From positions 558,001 to 622,000 of the forward strand of contig NC_014259.1 in the NCBI RefSeq assembly GCF_000196795.1: DNA of 64,000 bases, in the 5' to 3' direction. The translations under genes and the position numbers were made by a program. Every line of letters starts with the position of its first letter. Within the stretch, counting starts at the first letter, position 1. This document shows positions 44,569-53,613 of this stretch, in pieces. Source of the DNA: Acinetobacter oleivorans DR1. Lineage in GTDB: Bacteria; Pseudomonadota; Gammaproteobacteria; Pseudomonadales; Moraxellaceae. Below the pieces are notes generated by a model. It was given only the letters and a program-made list of their open reading frames with translations, had not been told where the DNA came from and did not search any database.

Positions 44569-45741
44569 TTAGTCTGACACCACGTTGGTATTCTTTTTAA
44601 CACTACGCATAAGTGTTTCTAAGCATTCACGGTGATGACTTAAACGGTGTTCAAGCAACTGAAAATCAACTTTAAGCTTGTGATCCATTCTATGAATCTT
44701 TTCAGCCATTGCTGCTTTTTTCGCTTGTAACTCTTGTTCTTTAAGTTTTGCCCAATCATTTAAAGTATGGGTAAATGCTTCGTATTCTTGTGCAATACGT
44801 TGTTTCATTTGACTAATGTCAGCATTTACATCATGACCATAGATAGCAAGATCTTGCTCGGCATATTTAAACTTCATCGCCAGTTCTGCTTTTTTAATAT
44901 TAAAGCTTGGAATACGACGTAAATTTTTAGCTAAACCAAGTTTAGAACAAGACCAAATCAACCATTTTGTTGGGTCATATTGCCACCATTTCACACCATT
45001 ACGATAATCGTATTGGAAGATATGGTGATAGTTGTGGTAACCCTCGCCCCAAGTGGCGATAGCTAACCAGAAATTATCACGTGCCGAGTTTTCGTCTGTA
45101 TAAGGACGTTTACCAAACATATGACAAAGTGAGTTAATAAAGAAAGTCACTTGATGGCTAATGATTAATCGTAAGAGACCACCTATGAGGACCACACCCC
45201 ATAAATCGCCAGTTGCCCAACCAATTAAACCTAAAATTCCAACATGAACTGCAACTACGAGTAAAGCATAGTATTTATGCTGGAACATAACCAATTTATC
45301 ATTGAGCAAGTCAGGTGCATTTTTAAAGTCTGGCTCAGATGGCGAATGATCACGGATCATCCAACCCATATGGGCATACCAAAAACCACGCTCAATTGAA
45401 TATGGATCTTCATCGACATGATCAACATGTCTGTGGTGAGTACGGTGACCAGATGCCCAGAACAAAATACTATTTTGTACGGCAAAAGTTCCACCGATCA
45501 TTAAAAGAATTTTAAGCGGTAACGACGCTTCATAAGCTCGGTGAGCCCACAGGCGGTGATAACCAGCAGTAATCCCCATACTACTTAGAGCTAAAAGAAA
45601 AAATAAGCTTACCCATGCGCTTACACTAAAATCATAATAATACGCGTAAATCGGGATTATGATTGCGGCAAGAATTGGTAAACCAATTAAGGTAATGCTA
45701 GCGGTCCAGTTAATTGGGGCTTTGAGTGGGGCGGAAGTCAT
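44569..45741 (-). CDS. Membrane acyl-CoA desaturase (delta-9 type)
   Basis: Starting at the ATG at 45741 (390 aa; AGGAG 10-14 nt upstream), the protein has hydrophobic helices and three histidine boxes: HRLWAH (62-67), HRTHHRH (99-105) and HNYHH further on, which hold the di-iron centre of stearoyl-CoA-desaturase-like enzymes. It introduces a double bond in acyl chains using O2 and reductant. The C-terminal 110 residues form a charged, probably coiled-coil tail unusual for the core family. A longer frame from 45801 is disfavoured, as it crosses a 15-bp palindrome. Confidence 0.88.
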   Translation of the reverse strand: MTSAPLKAPINWTASITLIGLPILAAIIIPIYAYYYDFSVSAWVSLFFLLALSSMGITAGYHRLWAHRAYEASLPLKILLMIGGTFAVQNSILFWASGHRTHHRHVDHVDEDPYSIERGFWYAHMGWMIRDHSPSEPDFKNAPDLLNDKLVMFQHKYYALLVVAVHVGILGLIGWATGDLWGVVLIGGLLRLIISHQVTFFINSLCHMFGKRPYTDENSARDNFWLAIATWGEGYHNYHHIFQYDYRNGVKWWQYDPTKWLIWSCSKLGLAKNLRRIPSFNIKKAELAMKFKYAEQDLAIYGHDVNADISQMKQRIAQEYEAFTHTLNDWAKLKEQELQAKKAAMAEKIHRMDHKLKVDFQLLEHRLSHHRECLETLMRSVKKNTNVVSD

Positions 45742-45762
45742 ATCCGGCAGCGCTCCTAGAAT

Positions 45763-45777
45763 CCTTGTCAGACAAGG
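45763..45777 (-). promoter_or_regulatory. 15-bp perfect palindrome upstream of the desaturase gene
   Basis: CCTTGTC-A-GACAAGG is a 7-1-7 inverted repeat 22 bp before the chosen start codon. This is a fitting size for a TetR-type operator, and desaturase genes in pseudomonads are known to be under a TetR-type repressor (DesT). The regulator here is not identified. Confidence 0.5.
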
Positions 45778-45949
45778 TACAAAGACAAAACGACATAGCA
45801 AAACCGATCATCAAGATATATTGCTATTCTATCCTTCATATTAGCACGTGCTTAGTGAGAATCACTAGCATTATTGTACAGATGTATTGAAAGAACGGTA
45901 ACAGAATTAAACTATGTCACAGAGTTTTTCAAGTAGGAGAAGTTGTTTA

Positions 45950-46483
45950 ATGAACGTACAACGATTGAAAAAAAAGAACAGCATTGATATTGCAAGGAAA
46001 TTATCATTGAAGTGTATCTTGGTCACAATCAGTCTTGTATTAGCCGCATGTCAAAGTGCACCCGATCAAAATACAAAAAAAGTTCAAACAAAAAAAACAG
46101 TTCATCATGTTCAATCGCTTGTTGTAAAAAAGAGAGTGAGTGCTGATGGCATTCAAGATATTGATTGGCAGATTACTCAGATCAGTGGTCATAAGGCAAA
46201 ATTCTTTACACAGTGGCCGACGCTCTCTTTAAATTCTGCTATCAAAACAGTATCAGGCCATACTGGATGTAACGCAGTTTTTGGTCGTTATACATTTGAT
46301 TTTAGTCAGCAAAAACTTGACATGCAGGTAAATGCAGGACATTTAAGCTGTGATGGTGCTTTGGCTCAAGAGGCAGAGCTAGTGGATGCTTTGCAACGTA
46401 TTCAACGCTTCCAACTCGTAGGTAATACGCTATATCTGCTTGATCAGAGTGGACAACGCCTTATTCAGGCACAAAAGAAATAA
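45950..46483 (+). CDS. META-domain lipoprotein (HslJ-like)
   Basis: I start at the ATG at 45950, 9 nt after AGGAGA (177 aa), rather than 45914. The signal peptide ends with lipobox VLAAC (Cys34). The mature part carries a META/HslJ-like domain: WQITQISG..., then VSGHTGCNAVFGRYTFDFS and HLSCDGALAQEAELVDALQRI, with two conserved cysteines. HslJ-like proteins sit in the outer membrane and are linked to heat shock or novobiocin resistance in E. coli; function here is unproved. It diverges from the desaturase gene. Confidence 0.85.
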   Translation: MNVQRLKKKNSIDIARKLSLKCILVTISLVLAACQSAPDQNTKKVQTKKTVHHVQSLVVKKRVSADGIQDIDWQITQISGHKAKFFTQWPTLSLNSAIKTVSGHTGCNAVFGRYTFDFSQQKLDMQVNAGHLSCDGALAQEAELVDALQRIQRFQLVGNTLYLLDQSGQRLIQAQKK

Positions 46484-46506
46484 AAGGTGGTTTTACCACC
46501 TTTTTT
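46482..46506. terminator. Terminator between the META lipoprotein and the glycerophosphodiesterase
   Basis: AAAAGGTGG / CCACCTTTT with loop TTTTA and a trailing T-run overlaps the META stop codon and serves both convergent genes. Confidence 0.85.
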
Positions 46507-46510
46507 ATAT

Positions 46511-47224
46511 TTATAGAGCTTGTAACATCGTGGTTGGAATATCTGTAATTAGCCCTTGTACATCTAAATCCCTAAGTCTTTTTGCTCTTTCTACATCATT
46601 CACTGTCCAGACACTAATATTTAAGTCGGCCTGCCGTGAAAGCTGAATCATTTCATCTGTTGCGAGTTGATCGTGCCAGCCAATATGACAGCAACCATAT
46701 TGATGAGCGAGTTCAATTGCTGTTGCTCCAACTGGAAGTTCGACTAACAACCCCCGTTTGAATTGAGAGTTTATATCGCGTAAGGCAGTTAAAATTTGAA
46801 GATCAAAACTGGTAATAGTTACGACATTCTTAAAACCCTGCAATTCAGACTCAAGCTTTTCAACTAACTTTTCTGCGAATGCCATGTCTCTTACAGCTTT
46901 CACTTCGACTTCAATATGATCGAAGTTATCAAGCAGGTTTAAAACGCCTGTGAGAGTTGGTGTTGGCTCTGAACTTGGCCAGTCAGGCCAGTTTTGACGA
47001 TGATCAAATGACAGGGCTTGAGCCAAAGTAGATTGCTCAACAATTTGATCGACTCCAGCTGTACGTAAAAAATTATCATCATGGATCACGACCAACTCTT
47101 CGTCTTGAAGCTGACGAATATCAAATTCGACACCACGAATACCTAAATTTTTTATGTGCTGAAACCCACCTAGTGTATTTTCAGGAGCTTCTTTGCGTGC
47201 ACCACGATGACCAATAATGCGCAT
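46511..47224 (-). CDS. Glycerophosphodiester phosphodiesterase (cytoplasmic type)
   Basis: The enzyme hydrolyses glycerophosphodiesters to glycerol-3-phosphate and an alcohol. The N-terminal signature IGHRGARKEAPENTLGGFQ, then GVEFDIRQLQDEELVVIHDD, gives the metal and catalytic residues (His, Arg, Glu, Asp, His) of the GDPD TIM barrel. Length 237 aa and no signal peptide point to a UgpQ-like cytosolic form. It is 74 bp downstream of the cobalamin adenosyltransferase gene on the same strand; a stem without a strong T-run (47252-47280) lies between. Confidence 0.92.
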   Translation of the reverse strand: MRIIGHRGARKEAPENTLGGFQHIKNLGIRGVEFDIRQLQDEELVVIHDDNFLRTAGVDQIVEQSTLAQALSFDHRQNWPDWPSSEPTPTLTGVLNLLDNFDHIEVEVKAVRDMAFAEKLVEKLESELQGFKNVVTITSFDLQILTALRDINSQFKRGLLVELPVGATAIELAHQYGCCHIGWHDQLATDEMIQLSRQADLNISVWTVNDVERAKRLRDLDVQGLITDIPTTMLQAL

Positions 47225-47298
47225 AATTTTCTTCTATGAAATATTTTGACTATGGTCTCTTTAAAAAGAGCAGAGACCATGTTTAATCTAATCTATTT

Positions 47299-47877
47299 TT
47301 AAATAATCTCATTAATATTTTTTTGCCAAAGTACTTCTTGACCGCCCTCGGCACGTTGTAAAGCACGAGATGCAACAAACAACCAGTCAGACAGGCGGTT
47401 TAAAAGCTGGAGCGCCGTGGTTTGAATATTTTGATCACGTGTTTGTACTGACAGTAGAGATCGTTCTGCGCGGCGACAAACAGCACGGGCTTGATGAGCA
47501 TAACTGCAAGTTAAAGAGCCTGATGGCAGAATAAACTCTTTAAGCATTGGTAAGTCTTCATTCATACGGTCAATTTCTTTTTCAAGAAATTCAATACAAA
47601 CAGGCTTAAGTAAATTGTAGTTTGGAATACAAACTTCTCCACCTAAATCAAAAAGCCAATGTTGAATCAGACTTAAGCTTTTATCCCAATCAGCCTTATT
47701 AGTTACTTGGCTATCTGTGATTTGAGCACGAAGTACTCCAATAATGGCGTTGAGTTCATCAACATCACCAAGTGCTGCAATTCGTAAATCGTCCTTGGCA
47801 ACACGAGAACCATCGCCTAAACCTGTTGTGCCTGAGTCGCCTGTGCGTGTATAGATTTTGCTTAAACGGTGTCCCAT
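47299..47877 (-). CDS. Cob(I)yrinic acid a,c-diamide adenosyltransferase (PduO type)
   Basis: The enzyme makes adenosylcobalamin from cob(I)alamin and ATP. Signatures are IYTRTGDSGTTGLGDGSRV at the N-terminus for ATP binding and VCRRAERSLLSV plus LLNRLSDWLFVASR near the C-terminus. I start at the ATG at 47877 (AGGA 8 nt upstream, 192 aa) rather than 47895, which abuts a terminator T-run. Its position after a riboswitch-controlled BtuB-like receptor links uptake of B12 with its activation. Confidence 0.93.
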   Translation of the reverse strand: MGHRLSKIYTRTGDSGTTGLGDGSRVAKDDLRIAALGDVDELNAIIGVLRAQITDSQVTNKADWDKSLSLIQHWLFDLGGEVCIPNYNLLKPVCIEFLEKEIDRMNEDLPMLKEFILPSGSLTCSYAHQARAVCRRAERSLLSVQTRDQNIQTTALQLLNRLSDWLFVASRALQRAEGGQEVLWQKNINEII

Positions 47878-47895
47878 GATGGATATCCTGAACAT

Positions 47896-47930
47896 AAAAA
47901 AGGGGATAATGTCGGTCAGAACATTACCCC
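47896..47930 (-). terminator. Terminator-like hairpin between the BtuB-like and adenosyltransferase genes
   Basis: On the minus strand GGGGTAATGT pairs with ACATTATCCCC (one bulge), followed by TTTTTT. Reads past it would be needed for the adenosyltransferase gene to share the riboswitch transcript. Confidence 0.78.
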
Positions 47931-47972
47931 GAAACTGGAGTTAAGAAAATATTTTTATAATTAAACTTTTGC

Positions 47973-49805
47973 TTAGTAGCTTAAGGTCACACCAGCTGAT
48001 GCAAGACGGCCACCATTTACGTAATAGTATCCTTGGTCTTGATAAGCTGTTTTGTAATCAACATCTCCAATATTTTGAATATTAGTAAACAATTTAATAT
48101 GCGGATTCATATTCCAGTAAGCATTAATATCTACAGTTGCGTAACCTGGATTCCTGTAATTACTATCCCAGTCTTTCGACTTTGATTTTGCAACGAGCGA
48201 AGCACTAATGCCATAAACTTCATTTTGCAGACCTGTTGTTAAGGTTAATCCTTGACGAGGGCGACGATTTAAATCCTGATGAGTCTCTTCGTTTTCAGGT
48301 TTGACATAGCTATAAGTTGCTTTTGCAAAAAGATCATCTTTCTGCCAACCAACATAAAATTCACCACCTTGGTAAGTTGCTTTATTAATATTAGTTAATT
48401 TACCAAAGTTCACTGAGCCGATAAGATCTTCAACTTCAGTATAGTAAGCAGATAAACCTGTTTTAAAACCTGCTGGTAGAGTTTGATCTATACCAATTTC
48501 ATAAGATGTACTTTCTTCTGGTTTTAAATCTGGATTGCCATTCCATGAGTTGAAAAGTTCATTAAGCGTTGGTGATTTAAAAGCAGTACCAATATTGGTA
48601 TAGATACTTGTTTTATCTAAAAGTTGGTAACGTGCAGCAATTTGACCAACAGTATGTGAGCCATATTTTTCATTATCTTCTACACGAACACCGACTTGAG
48701 TGTTTAATCTATCACCATTGAATTGATGTTGAAGATAATACCCTGTCGAGTCTACGTTCTCATTGTATGGTGCTCCATAAGACAGAATATCTCCATCCAA
48801 CGTACGGTGGGTGGCACCAATTAAGAGTGTTTGCTGCGGTAAAAACTTCCATTTGCTATATAACTCTACTTCCTGAGTTTTACTATGAACAAAATCAGTA
48901 GAGTCTTTTTGATTAACTTCATCTTTGAATTGTGATAAGCGAGTATTTAATTCTAAGTTATCTGTTACATTTAAACGGCTACGTAAATTGATAATCTCAT
49001 TTTCGAAGTCTTGTTTAAGCAAGGCACCATTAAATGTATAAGCATCATAAAGGCTTGAACCTTCATTATGGCTATAGTCAACAGAAATACCGTAATCTTT
49101 CTGTTCAACACCAAACTTTGTACTAAAACCTTTCTGATCAAATGATGCCGTATCTGATGAGTTGGTTTTTTGATTAGTTACTTTGGTTGCGTCAGACTCT
49201 AAGCGTTGTCCACGAATTTGGGCATAAAAACCATCTTCATATAAATCAGCGCCAATAACTGATTTATAAGTTTTATTCTCACCAATTTCACCCGTGATAA
49301 AAGCTCTATTCTTTTCAGGTGTTTTTGAAACGAGCTGAATTACTCCGCCAATTGCATCAGTACCATAGAGAACAGAGGCAGGCCCTTTCAATACTTCAAT
49401 TTGTTTAATATCTGTTGTGTCAATAAATGCAAGACTTGCTGTTCCTGAGGATGCATTATTTAGTCGAATTCCATCTCGTAGCACGAGAGTATGATCAGAT
49501 TCTGTACCTCGTAAATAAATCTCTGCAAGTTGTCCCATACCGCCACTTTGCACCATATTAATGGAAGCATCGGTTTGTAATAATTGTGGTAAAGAAGCGA
49601 TAGGGGATTGTTCGAGAACTTTTGGTTCAATAATGTTGATACGCGCCGGAACTTCACTGGCTTTTTCAGCACTTTTTGAGGCAGTGATTACAATTGGATC
49701 AAGCTGAGTTGTGTTCGTGGTATCTTCAGCAAAAATAACAGGTGAAAACCCCATCGCAATAGCGATAGCCCCTACCAGACGAGTAGGTTGAAAAGACTTA
49801 GACAT
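47973..49805 (-). CDS. btuB: BtuB-like TonB-dependent vitamin B12 receptor
   Basis: Start taken at the ATG at 49805 (610 aa), with GGAG 6 nt upstream; in-frame ATGs at 49817 and 49859 are alternatives. There is a signal peptide (about 1-25, ending VIFA), a TonB box-like stretch DPIVITASK, the plug with VLKGPASVLYGTDAIGGVIQL, and a barrel ending in AGVTLSY. Outer-membrane receptors of this size after a cobalamin riboswitch are B12 importers. Specificity rests mainly on the riboswitch and the adenosyltransferase neighbour. Confidence 0.9.
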   Translation of the reverse strand: MSKSFQPTRLVGAIAIAMGFSPVIFAEDTTNTTQLDPIVITASKSAEKASEVPARINIIEPKVLEQSPIASLPQLLQTDASINMVQSGGMGQLAEIYLRGTESDHTLVLRDGIRLNNASSGTASLAFIDTTDIKQIEVLKGPASVLYGTDAIGGVIQLVSKTPEKNRAFITGEIGENKTYKSVIGADLYEDGFYAQIRGQRLESDATKVTNQKTNSSDTASFDQKGFSTKFGVEQKDYGISVDYSHNEGSSLYDAYTFNGALLKQDFENEIINLRSRLNVTDNLELNTRLSQFKDEVNQKDSTDFVHSKTQEVELYSKWKFLPQQTLLIGATHRTLDGDILSYGAPYNENVDSTGYYLQHQFNGDRLNTQVGVRVEDNEKYGSHTVGQIAARYQLLDKTSIYTNIGTAFKSPTLNELFNSWNGNPDLKPEESTSYEIGIDQTLPAGFKTGLSAYYTEVEDLIGSVNFGKLTNINKATYQGGEFYVGWQKDDLFAKATYSYVKPENEETHQDLNRRPRQGLTLTTGLQNEVYGISASLVAKSKSKDWDSNYRNPGYATVDINAYWNMNPHIKLFTNIQNIGDVDYKTAYQDQGYYYVNGGRLASAGVTLSY

Positions 49806-49856
49806 AACATGCTCCATACATTCACCCCACGTGAATGATCGGGTAGATAGATGAAA

Positions 49857-50033
49857 CAAGTAGGTCTCCGGACTTCAGCGCCATATTTATGTTATGGACA
49901 TATTCACCTTCCCACATTAATGCAGTGGTGTAAGTCGATATCGACTTAAAAAATATGCTTTACATTGTTACCGTTGCGGGGGCAGTGCCGGACTTTCACC
50001 AGCTTCCCTAAAGCATTAATTGCTTACACTTGC
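49857..50033 (-). promoter_or_regulatory. Cobalamin riboswitch upstream of btuB
   Basis: Read on the minus strand, the aptamer shows TTAGGGAAG, GGTGAAAGTCCGG, CACTGCCCCCGCAACGGT and, at the 3' end, the B12-box-like GCTGAAGTCCGGAGACCTAC. P1 can form between 50028-50032 and 49857-49861. Downstream a 7-bp hairpin (CATTCAC/GTGAATG, 49819-49837) next to GGGG and the start codons is a candidate translational expression platform. B12 should switch btuB off. Confidence 0.93.
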
Positions 50034-50174
50034 TTCCAATTTTACGCAGTATAAAGTGGCGATTTATTTCATACAATGTCATTTGGAGCAATTCCCAGAG
50101 AACTTTTACGCAAGGGGCAAAAATTGCATTACAATGGCGCTTATTTTAAGAAATGGTTGTAGTTTAGGCAGATC
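50034..50174. other. Divergent promoter region between the btuB riboswitch and trpF
   Basis: The whole gene-free stretch 49806-50174 is explained by the riboswitch plus this 141-bp AT-rich promoter region. No further repeat or RNA was seen. Confidence 0.5.
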
Positions 50175-50843
50175 ATGAGCCCATCAAACCAAAAACGTAC
50201 ACGCGCAAAAATCTGTGGAATTACTCGCATTCAAGATGTTCAGGCAGTTGTTGCTGCTGGAGCAGATGCGATCGGTTTTGTTTTTTTTCCGCCAAGTCCA
50301 AGACACGTGACAGTTGCAGAGGTTCAAGAATTTACAAAAGTAATTCCACCTTATGTACAAATGGTTGGTTTGTTTGTGAATGCAAGTGCCACTGAAATTC
50401 AGGATGTACTTGATTGTGTTCCCCTAGATGTATTACAACTACATGGCGATGAAACTCCAGAACAATGTCAGGAAATAGCTCGCCATTGTAAACGTCGCTG
50501 GTATAAAGCGATTCAGGTTAAACCTGATTTAGATGTAATTGCTGAAATTCAAAAATATCAGGCGGCTGGTGCCAGTGCTGTATTGCTCGATGCGTGGCAT
50601 CCTGAGCTTAAAGGGGGCACAGGGCATCAGTTTGACTGGTCTAAATTCCCAAAACTTGATATTCCTTTAATCTTGGCAGGTGGTTTAACCCCTGACAATG
50701 TCATTGACGCTATTCATACTACCGGTGCTTTTGCAGTAGATGTGAGCGGAGGCGTAGAATCCGCAAAAGGTATAAAAGACCAACAACTCATTGAACGATT
50801 TATGCAAGGAGTCCAACGTGGATCAGCAAAACAATGTGATTGA
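50175..50843 (+). CDS. trpF: Phosphoribosylanthranilate isomerase
   Basis: This TIM-barrel enzyme of tryptophan synthesis converts PRA to CdRP. The N-terminus RAKICGITRIQDV contains the catalytic Cys (ICGI), followed by ADAIGFVFFPPSPRHV, LDVLQLHGDETPEQ and a C-terminal LILAGGLTPDNV and VDVSGGVESAKGIKD with the catalytic Asp. Length 222 aa is normal. Its 3' end overlaps the trpB start by 26 bp. Confidence 0.97.
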   Translation: MSPSNQKRTRAKICGITRIQDVQAVVAAGADAIGFVFFPPSPRHVTVAEVQEFTKVIPPYVQMVGLFVNASATEIQDVLDCVPLDVLQLHGDETPEQCQEIARHCKRRWYKAIQVKPDLDVIAEIQKYQAAGASAVLLDAWHPELKGGTGHQFDWSKFPKLDIPLILAGGLTPDNVIDAIHTTGAFAVDVSGGVESAKGIKDQQLIERFMQGVQRGSAKQCD

Positions 50844-52047
50844 CTATACACAGTACCCAGATGCTGCAGGGCATTTTGGTATCCATGGCGGACGTTTTGT
50901 GTCAGAAACTTTAATGGCGGCATTAGAAGATTTAGAAAATCTCTATTCCCGCATGAAAAATGATGAACAGTTTCTGGCAGAATTCGACCGCGATCTCGCC
51001 TACTATGTAGGTCGTCCTAGTCCACTTTATTATGCTGAGCGATGGTCAAAAGAGTTAGGTGGTGCACAAATTTACCTTAAACGTGAAGACTTGAACCATA
51101 CAGGCTCACATAAGGTAAACAACACGATTGGTCAGGCGTTATTGGCAAAGCTTTCTGGTAAAAAACGTATTATTGCTGAAACTGGTGCTGGGCAACATGG
51201 TGTGGCAACTGCAACAATTGCAGCGCGTTTGGGTCTTGAATGTGTTGTTTATATGGGTGCTGAAGACGTTAAGCGCCAAGCCATGAACGTTTATCGTATG
51301 CGTTTGTTGGGCGCGACTGTTGTGCCTGTACAGAGTGGCTCTAAAACACTTAAAGATGCCATGAACGAAGCGATGCGTGACTGGGTAACCAATGTTGATA
51401 GTACTTATTATGTGATTGGTACGGTGGCAGGTCCTCACCCATACCCACAACTTGTACGTGATTTCCAGTCAATTATTGGGCGTGAAGCACGTAAACAGAT
51501 TTTGGAACAAGCAGGCCGCTTACCAGATGCATTGGTTGCTTGTGTGGGCGGTGGTTCAAATGCAATGGGTTTGTTCTACCCATTCTTAAACGATGCCAAT
51601 GTGAAAATGTATGGTGTTGAAGCTGCTGGTTTTGGTATTGAAACTGGTAAACACTCTGCGCCGTTAAATGCAGGTCACGTTGGCGTGTTACATGGTAACC
51701 GTACTTACTTGATGAGTGATGAACAAGGTCAGATTATCGAAACACACAGTATCTCTGCAGGGTTGGATTATCCGGGTGTTGGTCCTGAACATAGCTTCTT
51801 GAAAGATATGAAGCGTGTTGAGTATGTGCCGATTAATGATACAGAGGCTCTACAAGGCTTCCGTGATTTAACCAAAATCGAAGGAATTATTCCTGCTCTT
51901 GAAAGCTCACATGCTATGGCTTATGTCTCTAAGCTTGCACCGACTATGTCTAAAGATCAGATTATTATTGCGACCGTTTCAGGTCGTGGAGATAAAGATT
52001 TAATGACTGTTGCACGCATTGATGGCGTAGAAATGGTTGAGATGTAA
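50818..52047 (+). CDS. trpB: Tryptophan synthase beta subunit
   Basis: TrpB condenses indole with serine using PLP. The pattern GHFGIHGGRFVSETLM, the PLP lysine in KREDLNHTGSHKVNN, GAGQHGVATATIAARLG, GGGSNAMGLFYPF and the C-terminal SGRGDKDL are all present. I start at the GTG at 50818 with AAGGAG 8 nt upstream (409 aa); a 27-bp longer frame has no ribosome site. trpA, its partner subunit, is encoded about 3.9 kb downstream rather than adjacent. Confidence 0.97.
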   Translation: MDQQNNVIDYTQYPDAAGHFGIHGGRFVSETLMAALEDLENLYSRMKNDEQFLAEFDRDLAYYVGRPSPLYYAERWSKELGGAQIYLKREDLNHTGSHKVNNTIGQALLAKLSGKKRIIAETGAGQHGVATATIAARLGLECVVYMGAEDVKRQAMNVYRMRLLGATVVPVQSGSKTLKDAMNEAMRDWVTNVDSTYYVIGTVAGPHPYPQLVRDFQSIIGREARKQILEQAGRLPDALVACVGGGSNAMGLFYPFLNDANVKMYGVEAAGFGIETGKHSAPLNAGHVGVLHGNRTYLMSDEQGQIIETHSISAGLDYPGVGPEHSFLKDMKRVEYVPINDTEALQGFRDLTKIEGIIPALESSHAMAYVSKLAPTMSKDQIIIATVSGRGDKDLMTVARIDGVEMVEM

Positions 52048-52059
52048 GCGGGAATAAAA

Positions 52060-52572
52060 ATGCCAAGTCTGTTTATGGTAATGTTGGGTGGGCGTCATGC
52101 ACGCGCAAATACAGAAGTTCATGATGTTGTCATGGCTGTAGGAGATACTTTGGAAGAAGTTTATCCTCAACTTAAACAGGCTTGGTTTGGTGAGGCTCAA
52201 GGATTACATATTGATGCTTGGGCTAAGCTTTCGGGACTAAAATCTCAAGAGCAAAATTATCAAATTCATTTTACTGACGCAGCACCAAAACCAGATGACT
52301 TAAAGTTATATTTAATTAATCTGGGCGGATATAATGCTCGTGAATTCGGTGAGCTTCACCGTTATGAGTTTGTTGTTGCACCCAATGCGGTTATTGCAAA
52401 ACAATTAGGTAAACAATTTATAGATCAACAGTGGCAAAAAGCACACACAGATCGAGTCATTGATATTGATGACTGCTTAGCGATAGATTGTGTAGCAGGG
52501 CGCTATATTCATTTAATAAAAGGCGATTTTGCTGCAACAATTTGGGAAAATACGTATTTGACCGTGGTATAG
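52060..52572 (+). CDS. DUF1543 domain-containing protein
   Basis: The 170-residue soluble protein starts MPSLFMVMLGGRHARANTEV, a DUF1543 signature, then HDVVMAVG and HIDAWAKLSG. It continues with a second half that repeats a similar strand pattern (LKLYLINLGGYNAREFGELH, then YEFVVAP). The fold may thus be two similar lobes. It begins 12 bp after trpB and is probably in its operon. Function is unknown. Confidence 0.82.
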   Translation: MPSLFMVMLGGRHARANTEVHDVVMAVGDTLEEVYPQLKQAWFGEAQGLHIDAWAKLSGLKSQEQNYQIHFTDAAPKPDDLKLYLINLGGYNAREFGELHRYEFVVAPNAVIAKQLGKQFIDQQWQKAHTDRVIDIDDCLAIDCVAGRYIHLIKGDFAATIWENTYLTVV

Positions 52573-52609
52573 GTCATTTGAAATCTAATATTCATATGGA
52601 AGTGGGTAA

Positions 52610-53605
52610 ATGGATTTAATTCAAGAAAATGGACAGCCTCGTTATGGGCGTTTTGAATCTGTACCGTCAACCATTCACGTACAACATTATATTTATAAAA
52701 CCCCTTATGGTAAGGTCTTAAAGGGCTGGCGTAAGCAATTAAAATATAAAAAATTTAAATTCTGCGGTATTCAACACAAACATTATAGTATTGGTTTAGC
52801 GATTGCAGATATCGGTTGGGTCGGGCACGGTTTTTTCTATATTTATGACCATGAAACCCAGCAAGTCATTGAGTGGAATGCGATTCAGCCTTTAGGTCAT
52901 AAAACCTATCTTGATGAACAGCCATTGTTTAATCAAAGCTATTTTTCTAAATCGCCTTATCAGTTTGATATCCAACATGCCAATGGTGTGCGATATATTC
53001 GAGTGACTAAATATGGTGAGATCCAACTCAGCGCTCGTATTTTTTGTGCTGGAACCGATATCTTAAGTTTATGTACACCAACAGGCATTAACGGTTGGAC
53101 CTATACCCAAAAGCAGACCACGCTGGGTGTAGAAGGGATGTTTATTAATAAACAAAACCAAATTGTACAATTTGATGAAAAGACATTTGCATCTCTAGAT
53201 GATACATGTGGTTTTTTGCGACCTGAAACAGCTTGGTTCTGGCTTTCATGTAATTTTTGGGATGAGCAAGGGCGACGTATTGGTTTAAATTTAGCTTCAG
53301 GGGTTAATGAAAGCTTTGGTAATGAAAACTGCTTATGGATTAACGGAGTTTTATTTCCCCTGACTGATGTTTTATTTGAAAAAGTAAATGATGAACTTTG
53401 GCAAATTAGCTCTCTAGATCAAAAACTTAATCTACAGGTCCATATTGGTTGGTGCCGATACGAAAATATTAATTTAAGAATGATTGGAAGTCAGTTCAAT
53501 CAGTGGCAAGCTAAAATTAGCGGCACGATTGAGCATGAGGCAACTGATATAATCAATTGCAATGAGCAATACGGTTTACTAGAACAACATTATGCAAAAT
53601 GGTAA
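52610..53605 (+). CDS. DUF2804 domain-containing protein
   Basis: The 331-residue protein has the DUF2804 pattern: GRFES near the start, FKFCGIQHKHYSIGLAIADIG, NGWTYTQKQTTLGVEGM, and AWFWLSCNFWDEQGRRIGLNLASG with NGVLFPL. These recall beta-rich proteins of the lipocalin-like/AttH type, possibly lipid or carotenoid binding. No signal peptide. A GGAAGTGGG ribosome site precedes the ATG. It ends tail to tail with the PF10118 gene, 8 bp away. Confidence 0.8.
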   Translation: MDLIQENGQPRYGRFESVPSTIHVQHYIYKTPYGKVLKGWRKQLKYKKFKFCGIQHKHYSIGLAIADIGWVGHGFFYIYDHETQQVIEWNAIQPLGHKTYLDEQPLFNQSYFSKSPYQFDIQHANGVRYIRVTKYGEIQLSARIFCAGTDILSLCTPTGINGWTYTQKQTTLGVEGMFINKQNQIVQFDEKTFASLDDTCGFLRPETAWFWLSCNFWDEQGRRIGLNLASGVNESFGNENCLWINGVLFPLTDVLFEKVNDELWQISSLDQKLNLQVHIGWCRYENINLRMIGSQFNQWQAKISGTIEHEATDIINCNEQYGLLEQHYAKW

Positions 53606-53613
53606 CAAGCAGG

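Noticed and set aside
45742..45801. Longer N-terminus for the desaturase starting at 45801
   Set aside because: It crosses a perfect 15-bp palindrome, adds a non-conserved stretch and lacks a ribosome site; the ATG at 45741 has AGGAG upstream.
47252..47280. Hairpin ATGGTCTCT/AGAGACCAT as a terminator between the adenosyltransferase and phosphodiesterase genes
   Set aside because: The stem is good, but the minus-strand side has no T-run, so intrinsic termination is not supported.
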